Source: Clostridiaceae bacterium
Lineage (GTDB): Bacteria; Bacillota; Clostridia; DSM-8532
Assembly: GCA_012727625.1 (NCBI GenBank)
Contig: JAAYGP010000100.1
Location: 1 to 10,271, forward strand
Length of the DNA stretch: 10,271 bases
Direction: 5' to 3'
In this document: piece after piece, positions 6,351 to 10,271 of the stretch
How the letters are laid out: each line of letters opens with the position of its first letter
How positions within the stretch are numbered: position 1 is the stretch's first letter
Translations under genes and position numbers: made by a program
Notes under the pieces: generated by a model
Database searches by the model: none
Told to the model about the DNA's origin: nothing
What the model saw: only the letters and a program-made list of their open reading frames with translations

Positions 6351-6853
6351 TAGCAATTAATAATTTCTCCTATATAAAAACGGTGATAATCATTATCGCC
6401 ATAGATTTTTTCTTTGATTGATTTATCCACAAAACCACCCGGAGTAATATCATGATAATAAAGCTTGCGGCATTCCAACACAAGGCGGGCCTCTTTAAAG
6501 AAAACGGAACCATTTTTGCTTTCAATGGCGGTTAATCCGGTCTCCAAAGCTTTATCACAATCTCTGCCGGAATGAGCTCCGCAGAATCTGAGCGCGTCCC
6601 TGTAATTCTCATCAAAAAACGAAAGAGTAAAGATATCTGAATTGTCGATAAACTTGCGGGTATATCTGCTTTCCCGAATCACACAAAATGCAATGTTTTT
6701 GTTCCAGAATACGCCCATGCCTCCCCAGCTGGCTGTCATTGTGTTATAGGAGTTGATGCTTCCGGCGGTAATAAGCATCCAGTCTGAGCCTATCGCCTTG
6801 AACGGATTGTCTTTAATTTCCTCAGGCTTGATTTGAACAAAAGTTCTTTCCAT
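6341..6853 (-). CDS. Flavin reductase-like FMN-binding split-barrel protein
   Basis: A 170-residue cytoplasmic protein of the flavin reductase-like (DIM6/NTAB) family, which bind FMN in a split beta-barrel and reduce flavin or other acceptors with NAD(P)H. Family features visible: a DWMLITAG strand (24-31), NTMTASWGGMG (37-47) where the flavin phosphate normally binds, ESRYTRKFID (61-70), FTLSFF (75-80), the CGAHSGRDCDK motif (91-101), and a closing DYHRFYIGEII (155-165). The open frame reaches back to 6925, but ATG 6853 is preferred. It has AGGTGGG 8 nt upstream and begins where the family similarity begins. The gene stands alone, convergent with the ABC operon and sharing the terminator region. 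The physiological electron acceptor cannot be told from sequence. Confidence 0.88.
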   Translation of the reverse strand: MERTFVQIKPEEIKDNPFKAIGSDWMLITAGSINSYNTMTASWGGMGVFWNKNIAFCVIRESRYTRKFIDNSDIFTLSFFDENYRDALRFCGAHSGRDCDKALETGLTAIESKNGSVFFKEARLVLECRKLYYHDITPGGFVDKSIKEKIYGDNDYHRFYIGEIINCYKK

Positions 6854-6861
6854 GATAACAT

Positions 6862-6868
6862 CCCACCT
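6862..6868 (-). promoter_or_regulatory. Ribosome binding site setting the flavin reductase start
   Basis: On the minus strand AGGTGGG precedes ATG 6853 by 8 nt. No comparable site precedes the earlier in-frame ATG at 6925, so the shorter product is preferred. Confidence 0.7.
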
Positions 6869-6896
6869 TTTGCTGCATATGATAATCGATACATCA

Positions 6897-6925
6897 ATTT
6901 TACCACACAAGAGTGTACACAGCAA
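6897..6925 (-). promoter_or_regulatory. Promoter candidate for the flavin reductase gene
   Basis: On the minus strand TTGCTG (6925-6920) and TAAAAT (6902-6897) are 17 nt apart. The -10 matches in five of six bases and the -35 in three. The spacer contains the perfect palindrome GTGTACAC (6913-6920, touching the -35), a possible repressor site. Confidence 0.4.
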
Positions 6926-7149
6926 ACAAGGTTGAAATGATTAGGCATTAACAGCTGTCTGTTCGTTACTGTTCACACCCTGATGCGGTAACTTACAGGT
7001 AAGATATTGTGCAATAGCAAAAACAAGATCCTCTTTTGCAAGAACTGGTAAGTTTAAGCAAAGGCAAGTGCCGATTGATGTTTAACGCAAAATAATTTAC
7101 TATAGAATTACTTAAAGAATAAATCCTGTTCGCAAACGGAGGATTAAAA
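6926..7149. other. Intergenic region between divergent flavin reductase and adenosyltransferase genes
   Basis: No gene-like frame or known structured RNA was seen. It holds CTTACAGGTAAG, a small near-palindrome just after 6990, and a CTTTTGC/GCAAAGG pairing across about 7030-7065. I looked for a cobalamin riboswitch B12 box upstream of the adenosyltransferase gene and did not find one. Confidence 0.4.
7075..7103 (+). promoter_or_regulatory. Weak promoter candidate for the adenosyltransferase gene
   Basis: TTGATG (7075-7080) and TACTAT (7098-7103) have a 17-nt spacer. TATAGA at 7101-7106 is an alternative -10 with a longer spacer. Each element is a four-of-six match at best. Confidence 0.25.
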
Positions 7150-7689
7150 ATGAAAGATAAAAAGAGAGGCCTTGTCCATATTTACACAGGAGACGGTAAG
7201 GGTAAAACAACGGCTGCAATAGGCCTTGGAGTCCGCGCTGTCGGGCATGGCATGAAAGTTTTGATGCTGCAGTTTTTAAAGGGCATGTTCACTGGTGAAT
7301 TATTGGCCTTAAAAAATTTCGGTGACAATTTTTTGGTATTAAGGCATAAGGAATTTAAAAAGTTTACCTGTGATATGACGGAAGATGAGATTAATGAACT
7401 GAGATGTGAGGTCAGAGGTTTGTTTTACCGGGCTGAAAAAGAAGCAACCTCAGGACTTTGGGATTTATTAATTCTTGATGAAATAATGGCTTCGGTGTCT
7501 CTTGGGTTCATTAGTTTAGATGATATTTTGCGTTTCATAAAAAATAAGCCGGAGCAGCTTGAACTGGTTATGACGGGAAGGGAAGCCCCAAATGAATTAG
7601 TTTCAGTTTCAGACTATGTGTCAGAGATGAAAATGGTGAAGCATCCCATGGAAGCCGGAACATATGCGAGATCCGGAATTGAGTTTTAA
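7150..7689 (+). CDS. cobO: Cob(I)yrinic acid a,c-diamide adenosyltransferase (CobO/BtuR/CobA type)
   Basis: A 179-residue cytoplasmic enzyme that transfers the adenosyl group of ATP to Co(I) corrinoids, making adenosylcobalamin precursors or salvaging cobalamin. The N-terminus carries the P-loop YTGDGKGKTTAAIGLGVRA (12-30) typical of this family, in which the loop binds ATP in an unusual orientation. A Walker-B-like LLILDE lies at 106-111, LVMTGREAPNEL at 139-150, SDYVSEMKMVKHP at 154-166, and the family's closing ARSGIEF at the C-terminus. The length is normal (about 170-200). ATG 7150 has GGAGG (7138-7142) 7 nt upstream. The gene is solitary, with no other cobalamin genes in view and no B12 riboswitch recognised, so salvage or housekeeping adenosylation is as likely as de novo synthesis. 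Confidence 0.92.
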   Translation: MKDKKRGLVHIYTGDGKGKTTAAIGLGVRAVGHGMKVLMLQFLKGMFTGELLALKNFGDNFLVLRHKEFKKFTCDMTEDEINELRCEVRGLFYRAEKEATSGLWDLLILDEIMASVSLGFISLDDILRFIKNKPEQLELVMTGREAPNELVSVSDYVSEMKMVKHPMEAGTYARSGIEF

Positions 7690-7712
7690 CCGCAAGACCT
7701 GGCTTTGTCTTT

Positions 7713-7741
7713 TAATAAAGGCTTATCCGGCGGAATAGCCT
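7713..7741 (-). terminator. Weak terminator candidate downstream of trkH
   Basis: On the minus strand AGGCT (7741-7737) pairs with AGCCT (7723-7719), with an inner TCC/GGA pairing around a GCC loop and two mismatches between. TTTATT follows. The stem is modest and the T-run short, but it is correctly placed 35-65 nt after the trkH stop. Confidence 0.4.
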
Positions 7742-7752
7742 GATAATCCAGC

Positions 7753-7778
7753 GGTAAAATCTTAGTGGTAAAATCTTA
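7753..7778. repeat. Perfect 12-bp tandem direct repeat at the trkH stop codon
   Basis: GGTAAAATCTTA occurs at 7753-7764 and 7767-7778 with a 14-bp period. The second copy includes the trkH stop codon (TTA on this strand). It looks like a small slippage duplication at the gene's 3' end. Confidence 0.6.
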
Positions 7779-9227
7779 TATGCCGGCCTTTTTAAATGAA
7801 TAGGAAGAAAAAAGAATTAGCATTGGAAGGATCTCAAGTCTTCCTGCGATCATACAAAAGGAAAGCAGAGTTTTGCTGAACCAGGAAAAAGATGAAAAAT
7901 TACCCATTGGACCAACGTTTCCGAATCCCGGACCTATATTTGAAAGAGTTGCAACCACAGATGTGGCACTGGTAACGAGATCATTACCGTCTAACGAAAT
8001 AAATAGTGAAGATAACGCGAACACAGCAAAATAGATGAAGAAAAACGACATTGTATGGGCCAAAGTGTCCTCATTTACTGTTTTACCGTCGATTTTTATC
8101 GTATGTACGGCTTTTGGGTGAATGATATTCAAAATATCCCTTTTTATTATTTTAAAAAGGAGTACGAACCGGATGCATTTTATGCCACCGCTGGTGGATC
8201 CGGCACTGCCTCCGATAAACATAAGCAATATAAGTATAATTTTGCTGAAAGTGGGCCAGAGGTTGAAATCGGTTGTTGAAAAACCGGTTGTTGTAATAAT
8301 TGAACTAACCTGAAAGGATGAATACCGGATACTCTCCCCCAGGGAGAAAAAACCTTGGGCGTTAAGATCCAAAGTGATTAACAGTATAGCAATAAGAACA
8401 GTGCTTACATAAAATTTAAATTCCTGATTTTTATAAAAACCTTTAAAATTTCCTTTAAGTAATTGATAGTAAAGGCTGAAATTAACACCTGATAAAAACA
8501 TAAACACTGTTATAATAACTTCAATATATATATTTCCATATGCAGCGATGCTTGAATTTCTGCTGGAAAACCCTCCGGTGCCTGTTGTTCCGAATGCGTG
8601 TACCAAAGCATCATATAAAGGCATACCTGCTATCAAAAGAGCAGAAACCAAAATAGCAGTTATTACTATATAAATAGAGTATAGGATTTTTGCCGTCTGC
8701 CCTAACTTCGGGACGAGTTTTTCTATATTAGGGCCGGTACTTTCAGCTTTAAGTACGTGGAAAAAACCAGCCCCCACAGTGGGCAAAACTGCAAGGGTTA
8801 AAACAAGTACCCCCATACCGCCCATCCATGTGGTGAAGCTTCGCCAGAAAAGTATACTCTCCGGAAGCCTTTCAACTTGCTTTAAAATGGTGGCTCCTGT
8901 GGTCGTGAAACCGGAAACGGTCTCAAACACCGCATCAATGAATGAAGTAATGGAGCTGCTGAATATATACGGAAGAGAACCAAAAACCGATACTGTAACC
9001 CAGCTTAAGGCAACAAAAGAAAAACCGTCGCGGGCATAAAAATTTTTATTGTCCGCTTTTATCCGGTACATTGCTAAACCCGTAACCAGGCATATTATAA
9101 TTGAATAAACAAAAGCAAAAGTGCCATTGTCACCGTATACAATGCTTACTATAAGGGATGGAATCATACAAATGGCTTCAACAATTATGACGATACCAAG
9201 GCTTTTAAGGATCATTCTGATATTCAA
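7776..9227 (-). CDS. trkH: TrkH-type potassium transporter, membrane pore subunit
   Basis: A 483-residue K+ (or Na+-coupled K+) uptake channel subunit of the TrkH/KtrB superfamily, with four M1-P-M2 repeats. The four filter loops are visible: FTTTGATIL (107-115), FGTTGTGGFSS (212-222), ITTTGFSTT (311-319) and NIGPGFGNVGP (430-440). Each carries the central glycine needed for K+ selectivity. The intramembrane gating loop after the third pore is IGGSAGSTSGGIKCIRFVL (338-356), and the C-terminal AGRLEILPM (461-469) is strongly typical. The length matches bacterial TrkH (about 480). The start is TTG 9227, with GGAGGG 8 nt upstream. The frame stays open back to about 9362 but has no ATG, GTG or TTG there. 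The gene follows trkA on the same strand, so the two probably form one K+ uptake unit at the membrane. Confidence 0.95.
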   Translation of the reverse strand: MNIRMILKSLGIVIIVEAICMIPSLIVSIVYGDNGTFAFVYSIIICLVTGLAMYRIKADNKNFYARDGFSFVALSWVTVSVFGSLPYIFSSSITSFIDAVFETVSGFTTTGATILKQVERLPESILFWRSFTTWMGGMGVLVLTLAVLPTVGAGFFHVLKAESTGPNIEKLVPKLGQTAKILYSIYIVITAILVSALLIAGMPLYDALVHAFGTTGTGGFSSRNSSIAAYGNIYIEVIITVFMFLSGVNFSLYYQLLKGNFKGFYKNQEFKFYVSTVLIAILLITLDLNAQGFFSLGESIRYSSFQVSSIITTTGFSTTDFNLWPTFSKIILILLMFIGGSAGSTSGGIKCIRFVLLFKIIKRDILNIIHPKAVHTIKIDGKTVNEDTLAHTMSFFFIYFAVFALSSLFISLDGNDLVTSATSVVATLSNIGPGFGNVGPMGNFSSFSWFSKTLLSFCMIAGRLEILPMLILFSSYSFKKAGI

Positions 9228-9235
9228 TGCACTTT

Positions 9236-9241
9236 CCCTCC
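9236..9241 (-). promoter_or_regulatory. Ribosome binding site supporting the TTG start of trkH
   Basis: On the minus strand GGAGGG lies 8 nt before TTG 9227. A second, equally strong AAGGGAGGA (9264-9256) lies a little further upstream with no start codon at a usable distance. Confidence 0.65.
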
Positions 9242-9307
9242 AGAAACTATATAAATCCTCCCTTAAATTTGTTATATAATATTTCCTTAGTTTTATCCGC
9301 AGGAATT

Positions 9308-9445
9308 TTACGGGTTTAAAAATGCAAAACCATAATCGAAATCTATCAACCCTTTAATTAATTCATAAAAAAATATGCTTAAAAGAAGCCAAATCATGTT
9401 TCCGGATATCCAGCTTTCTTTTAAAAGTCCTGCATTATAAATCAC
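9308..9445 (-). CDS. Possible 45-residue single-helix membrane peptide between trkA and trkH
   Basis: On the minus strand a GTG at 9445 overlaps the trkA stop as GTGA and opens a 45-codon frame ending in TAA at 9308. The predicted peptide has one hydrophobic helix at about residues 15-34 (GNMIWLLLSIFFYELIKGLI), flanked by a short polar N-terminus and an acidic, aromatic tail (DFDYGFAFLNP). The four-base overlap with trkA would allow coupled translation. No good ribosome binding site precedes it, only a weak GGA about 9-12 nt upstream; ATG at codon 17 is an alternative start. I do not recognise a family. It fills most of the 214-nt trkA-trkH gap. By analogy only, small subunits such as KdpF accompany other K+ pumps. 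A chance frame in T-rich DNA is a real possibility. Confidence 0.3.
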   Translation of the reverse strand: MIYNAGLLKESWISGNMIWLLLSIFFYELIKGLIDFDYGFAFLNP

Positions 9446-10271
9446 TGTATTATTTTCCGTAAGACACTTATAATATCGTTCAAATCTGAAATTGTCCTGT
9501 CCTTCGCGATCAGGATAACGCTGTCGCCCAATTTTACAACATCATTACCATGGGGAATAATAATATCGTTTTTTCTTACTATGGCTGCCACTAAAACATC
9601 ATTCACAAGCCTAAGATCCCGTAAAGGCCTATCAAGAAAATGCGTTGATTTTGTAGCGGTAAATTCAATAGCTTCCACCTGACCCCCAATAATTTTGTAT
9701 AGTGTTTCAATGGTATTTCCCAAAGCATTTTTCAATCCCCGGACATACCTTAATATAAGGTTTGTGGTTATCTGGTTAGGGTTTATGATCCCATCTATGC
9801 CCATGCTTTTTATCAGGTTAAGGTAATTTGTTCTGTTTATTTTGGCAACAACCTTGGAAACCCCGGCCTGTTTTGCAAGCAGAGCCGACATAAAATTTTC
9901 CTCATCGCGGCCTGTCAAGGAAACAAAGGCTTCCATACCGGAGAGATTTTCCGACGCAAGAACAGCTTCATCCGAGCCATCACCATTAATGATAAGAGTA
10001 TTGGGAAGAAGCTCTGTAAGTGCTATGCAGCGGGAATAGTCATTTTCTATTATTTTAACACGCATACCGGTCTCTTCCAGTATGTTTGCAAGATAATAAG
10101 CAATTCTTCCTCCACCGACTATCATCACATTTTTAACTTCATGGTTGATTATGCCTATCCTGCCAAGGAACTCAGACACATTTCCCGGTGTTCCCACGAC
10201 ATAAACAATATCACCCGATTTTATTTCCGTGTCACCATTAGGAATAATAGCTTTCACATCACGCAGTATGG
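9442..10271 (-). CDS. trkA: TrkA potassium uptake regulator, C-terminal part (5' end beyond the window)
   Basis: The cytoplasmic RCK protein that binds NAD(H)/nucleotides and gates the TrkH pore. Full-length TrkA is about 450 residues with two RCK_N/RCK_C units. The visible 275 or so residues start in the end of the first RCK_C domain (ILRDVKAIIPNGDTEIKSGD). A complete second RCK_N follows: VMIVGGGRIAYYLANILEE with the GxG nucleotide loop, an acidic residue at the end of the next strand in VKIIEND, then NGDGSDEAVL and SLTGRDEENFMSALLAKQAG. The second RCK_C ends in VVKLGDSVILIAKD. The frame stays open through the right edge, so the GTG at 10257 is internal. It lies upstream of trkH on the same strand, in an apparent operon. 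Its TGA stop overlaps the GTG of a possible small ORF. Confidence 0.93.
   Translation of the reverse strand, partial: ILRDVKAIIPNGDTEIKSGDIVYVVGTPGNVSEFLGRIGIINHEVKNVMIVGGGRIAYYLANILEETGMRVKIIENDYSRCIALTELLPNTLIINGDGSDEAVLASENLSGMEAFVSLTGRDEENFMSALLAKQAGVSKVVAKINRTNYLNLIKSMGIDGIINPNQITTNLILRYVRGLKNALGNTIETLYKIIGGQVEAIEFTATKSTHFLDRPLRDLRLVNDVLVAAIVRKNDIIIPHGNDVVKLGDSVILIAKDRTISDLNDIISVLRKIIQ

Noticed and set aside
6854..6925. 24-residue N-terminal extension of the flavin reductase
   Set aside because: It would cover the candidate promoter and ribosome binding site, and family similarity begins at the ATG at 6853.
6926..7149. Cobalamin riboswitch upstream of the adenosyltransferase gene
   Set aside because: No recognisable B12 box or matching helix layout was found by eye. 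A covariance-model search would be decisive.
7694..7713. AAGAC/GTCTT hairpin plus TTTT as a terminator of the adenosyltransferase gene
   Set aside because: Only five base pairs with a loose 8-nt loop and a short T-run; too weak to call.
1..10271. CRISPR arrays, tRNA or rRNA genes, insertion sequences, prophage or defence genes
   Set aside because: No regularly spaced repeats, transposase or phage-like frames, or RNA-gene signatures were seen on either strand.

Overview
This A+T-rich window has strong AGGAGG-type ribosome binding sites, several TTG starts, and LplA/LplB/YtcP-type sugar transporter genes. That combination suggests a low-GC Gram-positive bacterium, most likely a member of the Clostridia. 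The species cannot be named from the sequence.

Layout. Positions 1-2154 (+) hold a membrane-anchored AraC-family regulator that starts left of the window and is cut by one in-frame TAA at 394-396. Positions 2155-2483 form a regulatory gap with two promoter candidates, a palindrome, and a tandem 13-bp direct repeat whose second copy overlaps a -35 box. Positions 2484-6171 (+) hold a three-gene ABC importer operon: a lipoprotein solute-binding protein followed by two permeases, with no ATPase. A structured 302-nt gap separates the binding protein from the permeases. A strong intrinsic terminator at 6300-6350 closes the operon. Positions 6341-6853 (-) encode a flavin reductase-like FMN-binding protein. 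Positions 7150-7689 (+) encode a CobO/BtuR-type corrinoid adenosyltransferase. Positions 7776 to the right edge (-) hold a Trk-type potassium uptake unit: a 5'-truncated trkA, a possible 45-residue membrane peptide overlapping its stop, then trkH.

How the genes fit together. The regulator's extracellular sensor and DNA-binding domain, the repeat-type operator and the importer look like one sugar-sensing and uptake module. The substrate is probably an oligosaccharide, but this is inferred from family only. The nonsense codon in the regulator would disable or alter that circuit unless it is a sequencing error, is read through, or is bypassed by reinitiation. TrkA and TrkH form the gating and pore parts of a K+ importer. 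The flavin reductase and adenosyltransferase genes appear to be independent single-gene units.

No tRNA, rRNA, CRISPR array, insertion sequence or phage gene was recognised. The least ordinary items are the interrupted regulator, the AraC-like tandem operator, the small ORF between trkA and trkH, and the inverted-repeat structure between the binding protein and permease genes, which looks like a terminator for the opposite strand.
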